Part shown: positions 17,019 through 27,300 of the stretch, one piece after another
Position numbering within the stretch: the stretch's first letter is position 1
Layout of the letters: each line of letters starts with the position of its first letter
Assembly (NCBI RefSeq): GCF_943733665.1
Contig: NZ_OX030782.1
Location: forward strand, 5,436,052 to 5,500,051
From: Aquimarina sp. Aq107
GTDB taxonomy: Bacteria; Bacteroidota; Bacteroidia; Flavobacteriales; Flavobacteriaceae
DNA: 64,000 nt
Direction: 5' to 3'
Notes under the pieces: generated by a model
The model's input: only the letters and a program-made list of their open reading frames with translations
The model's database searches: none
What the model was told of the DNA's origin: nothing
Translations under genes and position numbers: made by a program

Positions 17019-18608
17019 TTAGTAACCATCATTTTGTTTCAAGTTAGGGTTGGCTTGTAATTCTGGTAATGGAATCCATAAACGTTCATCTTGTCCAGTA
17101 GTAAATACAGCTGCTGGTCCTGCAAGAGATTTAGGATGACGACCTGCCGCTATAGTAGAACCAGGACCTAATATATCATCTGCTAGTTCCCAGCGCACCA
17201 AGTCTAAAAAACGATGACCTTCTCCAGTTAATTCCATAACACGTTCATCTATAATGGCTTGTTCTATCTCTTCTTTAGATAAAGTATTAGGTAATAAAGA
17301 AATCTGTGCACGTTCTCTTACTTGATTAATAAACGGTATAGCATCTGATGTACTTCCATTTTCATTGAGAGCTTCTGCTAACATTAATAATACATCAGCA
17401 TACCGTATGATTCTCCAATTAGTTCCTAGTGTGTGCCCAAAACCAGGGATTTCTGCACTAGACATACCTTCATCCAAACCTGCATATTTCCTAGAGAATA
17501 ATGCTGGAACTCCTAGATTCTCTGCAATTTCTATACTTGGAGCAAAATCTTCTGCAAATGGTGCCCCTCCATATCCTGTGGCTCCGGGATAATCAAAAGC
17601 AATTGTTTTGTTTCTTCTTACGGTGTCTCCATTATCGTCAAAAACTTGAAGAATATGTGGATTTATGACATGGCCTTGATCTAAACTTACATGAGGGGGA
17701 GAATAATCAATATACCAATTGGATTGCGAGCCAGTAAGTGGCGAATCTGCTCCCCAAACAAAGTTGTCTTGTCCAACATACTGAAGTTCGTAGACAGATT
17801 CTGAATTATTTTCTAATGAAGAATTAGATGAAAAGTTATCGCCGTAATTATCTGAAGGTAGTAAAGAATACCCTAGACTAGTTACTTCTGTAAAATCTGT
17901 AACAGCATTTGCCCAATTTTCCATATATAAATATGTTTTTCCTCTTAAGGCGAGTGCTGCTCCTCTTGTGGGACGTCCTAAATCATCCGCTCCCCAGGAT
18001 TGTGGAAGCCTGTTTACCGCTTCGGTAAGGTCTGCGATAATAGCTTCATTAAACATTGAAGGTGTAGCGTTAGCTGGGAAAAATTCTTCCGGATTTTGTG
18101 TGTCCGGTGTTTGCATAACAAGTGGAGCGGTTCCAAAGAGATTTAATAAATACCAATTACAGAATGCACGCTGAAAATGTGCTTGTCCCAAAATTTCATT
18201 TTGAACGTCTCCAGATAACACATTGTTTTCTGCATCTTCTTCAATAATTCTATTGGCCCTAGCAATAGATTGATACAATTGAGGATACAAGTCTACCGCC
18301 CATCTAGAAATACCTGGTTGCCCTTCTAATGTAGACATCGTTGTATTTTGTTGGAATGGGATTACATTATAGGCATCCGATCGTAGCATAGCACCTGTAT
18401 GAATAACTCGTCCCCAAAATAATACAGCAGTTATTGGGTGGTACATGCCGTTTACGGCAAGTCTGAAGTCATTTTCAGTTTGAAAAAACTCAGGTTCTGC
18501 TACATTATTCGGATTAGAAATATTAAGATCTTCTTCGTTACAACTATAGTATATTACTACAAAAAGTAATAACATTATGAAAGGGAATAGTTTTTTAATG
18601 GTTTTCAT
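17019..18608 (-). CDS. SusD/RagB-family outer-membrane nutrient-binding lipoprotein
   Basis: A 529-residue SusD-like protein with a signal peptide and lipobox ending IYYSC (Cys23). Typical SusD features follow: a TPR-like helical part (AHFQRAFCNWYLLNLFGT, RGAALALRGKTYLYMENW) and the conserved C-terminal segments RYADVLLMLAEALNE and EGHRFLDLVRW. SusD proteins cap the SusC channel and capture glycans or other small nutrients at the cell surface. It starts 21 bp after susC in one transcript. The cognate ligand cannot be read from sequence; the locus suggests a galactoside. Confidence 0.92.
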   Translation of the reverse strand: MKTIKKLFPFIMLLLFVVIYYSCNEEDLNISNPNNVAEPEFFQTENDFRLAVNGMYHPITAVLFWGRVIHTGAMLRSDAYNVIPFQQNTTMSTLEGQPGISRWAVDLYPQLYQSIARANRIIEEDAENNVLSGDVQNEILGQAHFQRAFCNWYLLNLFGTAPLVMQTPDTQNPEEFFPANATPSMFNEAIIADLTEAVNRLPQSWGADDLGRPTRGAALALRGKTYLYMENWANAVTDFTEVTSLGYSLLPSDNYGDNFSSNSSLENNSESVYELQYVGQDNFVWGADSPLTGSQSNWYIDYSPPHVSLDQGHVINPHILQVFDDNGDTVRRNKTIAFDYPGATGYGGAPFAEDFAPSIEIAENLGVPALFSRKYAGLDEGMSSAEIPGFGHTLGTNWRIIRYADVLLMLAEALNENGSTSDAIPFINQVRERAQISLLPNTLSKEEIEQAIIDERVMELTGEGHRFLDLVRWELADDILGPGSTIAAGRHPKSLAGPAAVFTTGQDERLWIPLPELQANPNLKQNDGY

Positions 18609-18629
18609 ATCGTATTCTTTTTTTTGTTT

Positions 18630-21600
18630 TTAAAATGACATTTGTACCCCAATAGTAAAAGTACGAGGTCTTGGTTGTGCTCTTACATCTAATCCTCTAT
18701 CGAAAACAGAATCAGCACTTGTAAGTGGTGTAAAACCAAAGAAACCACGATTAGTTCCTAAACCACTGTTGTTAGATCCAATTTCTGGATCATATCCAGA
18801 ATAATTTGTAATCGTGAAAACATTCTGAACATTTGCAAATAATCGAGCATTAGAAATCCATTCTTTTCCAATAAAATTGCTAAAATTGTATCCTATTTCT
18901 AATGTTTTAAGACGGAAAAAAGAACCATCTTCTACGAAGAAATCTGATGGAAGCTGGTTTCCCGCAGTGTCTTGTGTAGTTACTCGAGGAAGATTTGTAT
19001 TTGGATTGGCTGGAGTATAAGCATCTCTTACAATTCCCAGTTTATTGTCATCTAAGAAAAAATATCCAAAGAACTTAGTAACATTATAAATTTCGTTTCC
19101 TTGAACTCCATTGAAAAAAGTTCCAATATCCCAGTTTTTATAATTTACAGATAAGTTAATTCCATATGTAAAATCTGGAGTTGGATCACCTAAATATGTT
19201 TGATCCTCATCATTGATGATGCCATCATTATTAATATCTACTCGTCTAAAATCCCCAGGTCGTAACAATGCCCTACGATCAGGATCATTAGCTAAAAAAG
19301 GATCGTTATCAATTTCTGCTTGGTCATTATAGATTCCATCTGTTTCAAAACCAAAGAAGAACCCCAAAGGTTGTCCAACTTCAAAACGATTTGCTCTTAA
19401 CCCTTCTTCGTTGTATGAAGGACCTACAATTGGATTTGGAGAATCCGTAAGTTCGTTTTGGATTGCGGATAAATTAACCCCTATGTTAAACGTTAGGTCT
19501 CCACCCTTATCATAAGTGTATGCTGCTTCGAACTCAAAACCTTTGTTGTTAATGGATGAAGCATTTTGAAATACGGGATTTACTGATCCATTAGAATCTG
19601 GTATAGCAACCGCCTGAATAACATCCTCATTATCTCGATTGAAGTAATCTAAACTTAGTTTTAAACTATTGTTTAACAGGGAAGTATCTAAACCAAAATT
19701 AATGGTTTTAGATGTTTCGAAACTTAACGTAGGATCTACTAAACTGGTAATTGCGAATCCGGGAATTTGTCCAGAAGAACCACCAACAGTAATTGGAGAA
19801 TTGGGTTCTACTACGGATTGATTCGAAAAAGGATCTACATTTTGAGAACCTAATTCGCCATATCCAGCTCTAAATTTGAGGGAATTAAAAAGACCATCTT
19901 GATTAAAGAAATTTTCATCACTAATAACCCATCCAACTGAGAAAGAAGGGAATGTGCCGGTATTAAATCCATCAGCAAAAAGAGAAGTTTTATCTCTACG
20001 AACAATAGCAGTGAACAAATATTTTTGATTATAATTATAATTTACACGCCCAAAATAGGAGAAAAGTTTATTATCAAAACGTCCTCCACCAGAGTTTATA
20101 ATATTGTCAGTAAACTGTGCTATATTAGTAATGTTGTTGCTAGGCAAGCCTTCTGCGTAAATAGCAAGTGTGTTTCTGGTGATATCCTGACGAGCGCTTC
20201 CGACAAGAATATCTAGGTTATGTTCTCCAATGCTTTTTTTATAGTTAAGCGTGGGTTCTACGTTTGTAGCGTAGCGTTCTCCTCTTACTTCAGTTAAATC
20301 ATTTAGGGGGTTTGCATTAGTTTCACTATCTATATTACTTTGAAAAAATGTAGGTTGAAATGTGTTTCTATAAAAACTAGTATATTCGGTTCCTACATTA
20401 AGCTTAGCAGTAAGTCCTTCTATAATTTCATATGAAAAATTCATATTTCCTAGAAAATTACGCTCTGTGTTTTGATCATTTACTAGTTGTGCATTTGCAA
20501 ATTTATTGGTTCCTCCAATTCCAAAAATAGGATCATTAATAGCTTCAAATCCACCTTCGTTTTCTGGAGCAAAAGGACGAATTATTGGAACTGTTCCTCC
20601 TTGATTCCCAAAAGCATTATTACGAGTAAATCTATTTTCAGAAAACCCGAAAGATTCTTGAATTTTAAGTTTACCTATTTTAAATTCACTATTAAGGCGT
20701 ATATTTTTACGATTAAATTCTTCACTGATTAATAATCCTTCTTCATCATAATAGTTAGCACTAAAAAAGTATTTCGAATTTTCTCCACCACCTGATATAT
20801 TAAATCCAAAATCTTGAATGGTACCAGAGTTTATATTTAAATCTTGAAAATCTGAATTGATTCCTGGATCGGGAATATTACCGTCAAGACCATCGTTAAT
20901 TCTACGTTGGTTAAGAAAAGCGATGTACTCAGGGCCGTTAAGTAAATCAAGTTTTCTTGATTGAGTGTTAACTCCACTTCGTACATCAATATTTACTACA
21001 GGAGAAGAATTTTGTTTACCCCTATTAGTGGTAACTATAATTACACCATTTGCGGCACGTGAACCATATATTGCTGCAGATGTTGCGTCTTTTAGTACTT
21101 GAAGATTTACAATGTCTTTTGCGTTTAAAAAATTTATATTGTCTGAGATCGCACCATCAACAACGTATAGAGGAAAAGAGTTAGTTAAAGAACTTACTCC
21201 ACGTACAAAAACATTTGCAGGGCTACCAGGCGCACCACCTGCTGTTTCTACCTGTACTCCTGCAAGCTTACCTTGTAAAGCAGAGGTTGGGTTTGCTGTA
21301 ACGACTTGGGCGATATCTTCTGATTTAATTTGAGATATTGCTCCTGTAACATCTCTCTTGGATTGAGATCCATATCCTACAATAACTATTTCATCAAGAG
21401 CAGCGGAATCCTCTTCGAGCGTAATGTCAATAACGGTTTCTCCATTTACGGGTATTTCGGTAGTTAAAAAACCAACATAACTAAATATGAGAGTAGCATC
21501 GTTGGCAACGTTGCTTAGGGTATACTTACCATCAAAATCTGTGGTAGTACCATTATCAGTCCCTTTTACTAAGATGTTTACTCCAGGTAAAGGGCCATTG

Positions 21601-21701
21601 GGTTCATTGACTGTTCCGGAAACAGTTTGCTGGGCGCTAACAATGGTGGTTGTTAGGCCGATGAGTAGTATCATAATACGATTAAATACTTTTCGCTCCA
21701 T
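18630..21701 (-). CDS. SusC/RagA-family TonB-dependent receptor
   Basis: A 1023-residue outer-membrane transporter. It has a signal peptide ending near VSAQ, a carboxypeptidase-D-like N-terminal extension (about residues 25-110), a TonB-box-like LDEIVIVGYG, and a plug domain (about 115-235, including YVVDGAISDNI and LKDATSAAIYG). A 22-strand-type beta barrel ends in an aromatic residue (QMSF). It would import ligands captured by the adjacent SusD, powered by TonB-ExbBD. A well-formed promoter and a pair of direct repeats precede it (separate entries). Size fits the smaller SusC class that lacks a STN sensor domain, so regulation is more likely through the GntR gene upstream than an anti-sigma system. 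Confidence 0.95.
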   Translation of the reverse strand: MERKVFNRIMILLIGLTTTIVSAQQTVSGTVNEPNGPLPGVNILVKGTDNGTTTDFDGKYTLSNVANDATLIFSYVGFLTTEIPVNGETVIDITLEEDSAALDEIVIVGYGSQSKRDVTGAISQIKSEDIAQVVTANPTSALQGKLAGVQVETAGGAPGSPANVFVRGVSSLTNSFPLYVVDGAISDNINFLNAKDIVNLQVLKDATSAAIYGSRAANGVIIVTTNRGKQNSSPVVNIDVRSGVNTQSRKLDLLNGPEYIAFLNQRRINDGLDGNIPDPGINSDFQDLNINSGTIQDFGFNISGGGENSKYFFSANYYDEEGLLISEEFNRKNIRLNSEFKIGKLKIQESFGFSENRFTRNNAFGNQGGTVPIIRPFAPENEGGFEAINDPIFGIGGTNKFANAQLVNDQNTERNFLGNMNFSYEIIEGLTAKLNVGTEYTSFYRNTFQPTFFQSNIDSETNANPLNDLTEVRGERYATNVEPTLNYKKSIGEHNLDILVGSARQDITRNTLAIYAEGLPSNNITNIAQFTDNIINSGGGRFDNKLFSYFGRVNYNYNQKYLFTAIVRRDKTSLFADGFNTGTFPSFSVGWVISDENFFNQDGLFNSLKFRAGYGELGSQNVDPFSNQSVVEPNSPITVGGSSGQIPGFAITSLVDPTLSFETSKTINFGLDTSLLNNSLKLSLDYFNRDNEDVIQAVAIPDSNGSVNPVFQNASSINNKGFEFEAAYTYDKGGDLTFNIGVNLSAIQNELTDSPNPIVGPSYNEEGLRANRFEVGQPLGFFFGFETDGIYNDQAEIDNDPFLANDPDRRALLRPGDFRRVDINNDGIINDEDQTYLGDPTPDFTYGINLSVNYKNWDIGTFFNGVQGNEIYNVTKFFGYFFLDDNKLGIVRDAYTPANPNTNLPRVTTQDTAGNQLPSDFFVEDGSFFRLKTLEIGYNFSNFIGKEWISNARLFANVQNVFTITNYSGYDPEIGSNNSGLGTNRGFFGFTPLTSADSVFDRGLDVRAQPRPRTFTIGVQMSF

Positions 21702-21760
21702 ATGATTTGTGTTTGTTAATAGAATTTTTCTGAATTGAGTGATAGATGAGTATGTCTTAT

Positions 21761-21782
21761 TATGCTATGATACACTATGCTA
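21761..21782 (-). promoter_or_regulatory. Direct-repeat operator candidate in the susC leader
   Basis: TATGCTA occurs at 21761-21767 and again at 21776-21782, 15 bp apart, immediately downstream of the predicted susC -7 element. The position suits a repressor site overlapping the transcription start. The GntR-type product of the next gene is the obvious candidate binder; binding is not shown. Confidence 0.4.
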
Positions 21783-21787
21783 CTTTG

Positions 21788-21817
21788 CAAATGTAAAATA
21801 TTTATTTCTATATCAAA
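21788..21817 (-). promoter_or_regulatory. susC promoter (Bacteroidota sigma-A type)
   Basis: On the minus strand TTTG (complement of 21814-21817), an 18-bp spacer, and a perfect TACATTTG (complement of 21788-21795) match the Bacteroidota consensus. The predicted start lies near 21781, about 80 nt before the susC ATG. Confidence 0.65.
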
Positions 21818-21985
21818 ACATAAAATCATAATTTTTTAAATTATTGTTATTTAAATAGCTTAAAAAATACGAATATGTTATATTGATTCTTTGGGTAGTA
21901 TTAAAGAATCCGTTATGGGATAGAAGCCAGAATGTATCTGTTACAACGAATCAGGTTCATTGTAAGTTTCAGAAGAGTATGGATT

Positions 21986-23002
21986 TTATAGAGAGTTGCG
22001 TTGTCTCAGATATGTAGGAACAATTTCTTGAATGGGTTTTCCTTCTTTTACGAAGATTGCTGCTTTTTTGGCAATTTCTGTAAAATCAGTAGATATTGTT
22101 GTAATTCCTCCAAAAGCAATTTCTTTTACAATATTATCATCGTGGGCAAGAATACCTATATCAGCTCCGATTCGGTATTCCATTTTTCGGGCATCTTTTA
22201 GTACCTTCCATAATTGGGTGTCGCTTATAGAAAAATATGCAGTACTCTTTTTAAGTGTATTAGGTTCATAACCAGTTAAAACTTCCCCATTTATCTTAAA
22301 ATCTTTTACATAACGATTAAAAGCAAATAGGATTTCTGGAGGGAAATCCGAATTTTTCTTAAAGAATAATACGAATCTATCGTACTTTTTAATTTGAGGA
22401 GTAAGTTCTACTAGTTTTTGATAGGTTACCTCTTCAAATTCCTGAGAAACATAAGAATAATCTTTAGGCATTTTTAAATATCGATCCACAATTAATAGGC
22501 GATCAGAAGGTATTTTTTTCATCATCGATGGAACTTCTTTTTCTTGTATTGGAGCAATAACATACATACCATATTTACGCGAAATATTATCTAATATCGT
22601 CTTTAGTAGTGTTAGATTATTGTGATGAAAGAAAATATCAATGTGATATTTTTTACCAAGCTCTTTTCTAAAGGTGTTATAAAAATCTTCTTGGAAACTA
22701 TGAAACGCAAATAAAATTAGAGCTACTTTTAATTTTACATTCGTTTCTTCACTAATAATATAGTATCCTTTAAGGTTTTTAGATTCTACTAATCCTCGTT
22801 CTTTTAGTTCGGTATATGCTTTTACAAAAGTTTTTCTTGCATATCCAATTTCGGCTACCATTTCATTAATAGAGGGCAGTTTATCTCCTACTTTTAGTAT
22901 TCCAGAATCAATGGCATCAGTAATTCCATTAACGATTTGTTCATGCTTGGATAAGGTATTTATATCCTGAAGGTCGTGTATTTTTTGAAGTAACGATGAC
23001 AT
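21986..23002 (-). CDS. GntR-family regulator with LacI-like sensor domain
   Basis: A 338-residue protein with an N-terminal GntR winged helix (about residues 15-75; VGDKLPSINEMVAEIGYARKT). A periplasmic-binding-protein-like sensor domain fills the rest of the protein. This architecture is used in Bacteroidota for sugar-responsive regulators such as AraR-type proteins. It sits 284 bp upstream of susC on the same strand, at the head of the catabolic run, so it probably controls susCD and downstream genes in response to a sugar or galactoside. Whether it represses or activates is not visible. Confidence 0.85.
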   Translation of the reverse strand: MSSLLQKIHDLQDINTLSKHEQIVNGITDAIDSGILKVGDKLPSINEMVAEIGYARKTFVKAYTELKERGLVESKNLKGYYIISEETNVKLKVALILFAFHSFQEDFYNTFRKELGKKYHIDIFFHHNNLTLLKTILDNISRKYGMYVIAPIQEKEVPSMMKKIPSDRLLIVDRYLKMPKDYSYVSQEFEEVTYQKLVELTPQIKKYDRFVLFFKKNSDFPPEILFAFNRYVKDFKINGEVLTGYEPNTLKKSTAYFSISDTQLWKVLKDARKMEYRIGADIGILAHDDNIVKEIAFGGITTISTDFTEIAKKAAIFVKEGKPIQEIVPTYLRQRNSL

Positions 23003-23170
23003 ATTAATTGAAAATTATAGCATCCCTAAATTTAAACTTAAATACTAGATTTCAAAATTATATCTTGATCGTTATGATCTCTTATCAAATATTTCGTAAA
23101 ATTTTGACAAGAGAATGTAATCAAAGAAACTTGATTCTGTTGCGTAAAATTATTTTTTACAATACTCTTA

Positions 23171-23626
23171 CTAAAGTATTTTAGCTACTTCTTGGTTTAC
23201 AAATTCTAGAAATCTTTCATCCTCTTCTGTAAAAGGATCTGGAGTTTCCGAATCAATATCTATTTGTCCAATATTTTCTCCGTCTTTAAATAAAGGGATA
23301 ACAATTTCGGATTTTACACTGAAACTACAAGCAATATAATTATCTTGAGCTTGCACATCGGGAACAATAAAGTTTTCATTAGATACTGCTACCTGACCAC
23401 AAATACCTTTTCCGAAAGGGATGATTTCGTGATCGGTTTCCTCACCAACATAAGTTCGAAGTTTTAATTCTTTTTTATCACCATTTTTAAAATAAAAACC
23501 AACCCAATCATAATATTCAATAGTATCACTTAATAATTGACATATTTCGTGTAATCTATCCGTAACCGAGTTGTCATTATTATTAAGTATGTCAACAACC
23601 TTTGGTTTTAATTCTTTAAATAGCAT
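23171..23626 (-). CDS. GAF-domain protein, free methionine-R-sulfoxide reductase-like
   Basis: A 151-residue single GAF domain resembling fRMsr (MsrC/YebR). The hallmarks are WVGFYF (41-46), FGKGICG (71-77), DNYIACSF with Cys100, and SEIVIPLF leading to IDIDS. fRMsr reduces free methionine-R-sulfoxide in the cytoplasm. The catalytic-type cysteines Cys76 and Cys100 are present. The cysteine expected about ten residues before Cys76 in the E. coli enzyme is missing (His66 here), so the resolving step may differ. It is transcribed divergently from the copper operon, which makes an oxidative-stress link plausible but unproven. Confidence 0.75.
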   Translation of the reverse strand: MLFKELKPKVVDILNNNDNSVTDRLHEICQLLSDTIEYYDWVGFYFKNGDKKELKLRTYVGEETDHEIIPFGKGICGQVAVSNENFIVPDVQAQDNYIACSFSVKSEIVIPLFKDGENIGQIDIDSETPDPFTEEDERFLEFVNQEVAKIL

Positions 23627-23765
23627 TCCTTACAATTTTTCGGCAAAAGTATTTAAAATATTTAAAATTGTCTGATTTTTAGTGTGGTATTGTTTTGTTA
23701 AAAGTTTCTAAGGAAAATGCAAAAAAACGACTATTCTTTAAATATTATGTATTTTTGATGTTAGA

Positions 23766-24182
23766 ATGAAAAAGAGTTTTCAGAAAATAGTATCAATGTC
23801 TTTAGCATGTTTAGTGTTATTGTCTACTTTATCATTTACTGTAGAAAAGCACTATTGCGGTCGATTTTTAGTGGATGTTGCTGTGTTTTCGAAAGCTAAA
23901 GATTGCGGGATGGAAATGATGAATCATTCCTTAGATCACAATATAGAAATAAAGAAAAAGTCTTGTTGTAAAAATGAAGTAATCGTTGTAGAAGGTCAAG
24001 ACGAGCTTAAGATTTCCTTTGATCAGATTGATTTTCCTCAAAAAATGATTTTCATCTCATTTTTCAATTCTTATCAACACCTCTTTGTTCCAAAAAAAGA
24101 GAACAACCTGATTTTTAAAGAATATTCTCCACCCGAAAGGATTACAGATTTTTTTATTCTTTACGAGACATATCTCATTTGA
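23766..24182 (+). CDS. HYC_CC_PP-type secreted small protein
   Basis: A 138-residue secreted protein with a signal peptide (residues 1-24). It is followed by HYC (29-31), Cys47, a CC pair (67-68) and a late SPPER motif. This pattern matches the Bacteroidota HYC_CC_PP family, which I recall being found near metal-efflux and copper genes. The Cys/His pattern suggests metal binding in the periplasm. It is the first gene of the RND efflux operon, 122 bp before the pump gene. Its biochemical role is unknown. A -7-like TATTTTTG at 23750-23757 sits unusually close to the ATG. Confidence 0.75.
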   Translation: MKKSFQKIVSMSLACLVLLSTLSFTVEKHYCGRFLVDVAVFSKAKDCGMEMMNHSLDHNIEIKKKSCCKNEVIVVEGQDELKISFDQIDFPQKMIFISFFNSYQHLFVPKKENNLIFKEYSPPERITDFFILYETYLI

Positions 24183-24304
24183 TTTAGAGTATTGTTATTG
24201 TTTGCTAGTCGTAATCATATAGAATTATTGTTAGCAAAAAAGTTGTTGAGTTCACTGTAGTGAAATCAATTGACGTTATTAATAATTACTAAATCTCATT
24301 AAGT

Positions 24305-27300
24305 ATGCTGAATAAAAGCATCAAGTTTTTAATAGAAAACAAATTAATAGCAGTTTTATTACTATTGATTTTAATAGGTTGGGGTCTTATTCATTCGCCA
24401 TTCCAATCGGATTTAGGTTTTTTACCTAATGATCCTGTAGCTGTGGATGCAATACCTGATATTGGAGAGAATCAACAGATTGTTTTTACTAAATGGGATG
24501 GAAAATCCCCTCAGGATATAGAAGATCAAATTACTTATCCATTAACGACTTCTTTACTAGGTCTGCCTGGGGTTAAAACAATTCGTAGCTCTTCTATGTT
24601 TGGTTTTTCTAGTATCTATATCATTTTTGAAGAAGATGTAGAGTTTTATTGGAGTCGCAGTCGAATTCTAGAAAAGCTAAATTCTTTGCCGAATGATTTA
24701 TTGCCTAACGAAGTGAATCCGTTATTAGGACCTGATGCTACCGGCCTTGGACAAATTTTTTGGTATACCCTAGAAGGGCGAGATGAAAAAGGAAAGGTAA
24801 CAGGAGGTTGGGATCTTCAAGAATTAAGAAGTATCCAAGATTACTATGTAAAGTATGCGTTATCATCGGCTGGTGGAGTTTCTGAAGTAGCATCGGTAGG
24901 AGGATATGTTCAGGAATATCAGGTGGATGTAGATCCAGAATTGATGAAGCAATATAATATCGGATTACATCAGGTGGTTAAAGCTGTAAAAGAAAGTAAT
25001 CGAGATATTGGAGCACAAACATTAGAGATTAATCAAGCCGAATATCTGGTAAGAGGTTTGGGGTATGTTAAGTCTATCGCTGATATAGAAAATGCAGTGG
25101 TCGCTTCAGAAAGTTATACAGCGATCCGGATAAAAGATATAGCTAAAGTTTCTCTCGGACCATCTACCCGACGAGGAATTTTGGATAAAGAAGGAGCAGA
25201 AGTAGTGGGAGGAGTTGTAGTTGCAAGGTATGGCTCAAACCCTATGGAAATTATTACTAATGTAAAAAATAAAATAAAAGAATTAAGTTCAGGATTGCCA
25301 TCTAAAGTACTTAGTGATGGTCGTACGTCTAAATTAACTATTGTTCCTTTTTATGATAGAACCGAGTTGATTAAGGAAACTCTAGGTACACTAAATGAAG
25401 CACTAACACTAGAAATACTAATCACAGTTTTGGTAATCATTCTTATGGTTTTTAATCTTAGAGCTTCTGTTTTAATTTCAGGATTATTACCTGTGGCAGT
25501 TTTGATGGTTTTCATTACCATGAAAATCTTTGATGTAGAGGCTAATATTGTAGCTTTATCCGGTATAGCAATTGCTATTGGTACTATGGTTGATGTTGGG
25601 GTGATTCTTTCAGAAAATATCATAAGACATCTTGATGATAATAAAAAGAACCTACCAATTAATACTGTAGTTTATAATGCAACTAGTGAAGTTTCTGGTG
25701 CTATACTAACAGCCGTTTTAACGACTATTATAAGTTTTATTCCTGTTTTTACGATGATAGGAGCAGAAGGAAAACTTTTTCGGCCATTAGCTTTTACCAA
25801 GACAATGGCACTTGTATCATCAATCATTATAGCATTATTTTTGATACCGCCTTTTGCTGCATTTTTATTTAAACAACGATCTACTAAAAAAGTTATAGGG
25901 TATGTTTTTAATACGATATTAATTATCTCAGGTATTGTAGCACTTTATTATGGAATTTTATTAGGTCTTGTTCTTATAGCATTTGGTGTAACTAAATTGT
26001 TACAGTTTGTATTACAACTTGCTGTAGATAGAATAAATACAATTCAGATTATTATTTCTGGAATCACTATTGTTTTTCTTTTAGCGGTGTATTGGAGACC
26101 ATTGGGAGTAGAAAAAAGTGTTTTTTGGAATGTAATCTTTGTTGGTTTTATCTGTTTTGGATTACTAGGTTTATTTGGTATGTTCAGAAAGTACTATGTA
26201 AAAATTTTAAATTGGGCATTGTGTAATAAGCTAGTATTTATGTTGTTGCCAATGACTTTAGTAGTAGTGGGTATTTTTATAATGAAAAATACCGGTAAAG
26301 AGTTTATGCCTTCTTTAAATGAAGGTTCATTTCTTTTAATGCCTACATCATTACCACACGCTGGAGTAGAAGAAAATAAAAGAGTATTACAACAGCTAGA
26401 TATGGCGGTAGCCACAATTCCAGAGATAAAAACTGTTGTTGGTAAGGCAGGAAGAACAGAATCAGCATTAGATCCTGCTCCTTTATCCATGTATGAAAAT
26501 ATAATTCTGTATACATCAGAATATGTATTAAATGATAATGGAGAACGACAGCGATTTAAAGTCAATGAAGATGGTTTATTCGAGCTTAGAGATGGTCGAT
26601 TTGTAGGGAACGCCAAAGCTAAAAAACATCAATTAATTCCCGATGAGAACGGAGAATATTATAGAAACTGGAGACCACACATTAAATCTCCAAATGATAT
26701 ATGGAAAGAAGTTGTTAGTGTTACGAATCTTCCTGGAGTAACTTCAGCTCCAAAATTACAGCCTATAGAAACCAGATTGATAATGCTACAAACTGGAATG
26801 AGAGCCCCAATGGGAATTAAAGTGAAAGGGCAAAATCTCAAAGACATTGAAAATTTTGGTATTCAGTTAGAAGAAATTTTAAAACAAGTAGAAGGTGTTA
26901 AAAATGAAGCAGTTTTTGCTGATAGAATTATAGGAAAACCTTATTTGTTAATCGATATAGATCGTGATCGAATTGCTCGATATGGGGTTTCTATTGAAGG
27001 GGTTCAAAGAGTATTGCAAGTCGCTTTAGGTGGAATGATGCTTACCCAAACAGTGGATGGAAGAGAACGTTATGGGATTAGAGTCCGATATCCAAGAGAT
27101 TTGCGATCCAATCCAGAAGATCTTAAAAAGATATATATACCAGTTTCAAAAGGTAATCCGATTCCATTAAGTGAGTTGGTAACTATTAGATATGAACAAG
27201 GACCACAAGTAATAAAAAGCGAGGATACGTTTCTTATTGGATACGTGTTATTTGATAGGTTGAAAGCGTATGCGGAAGTAGATGTAATACAAAATGCACA

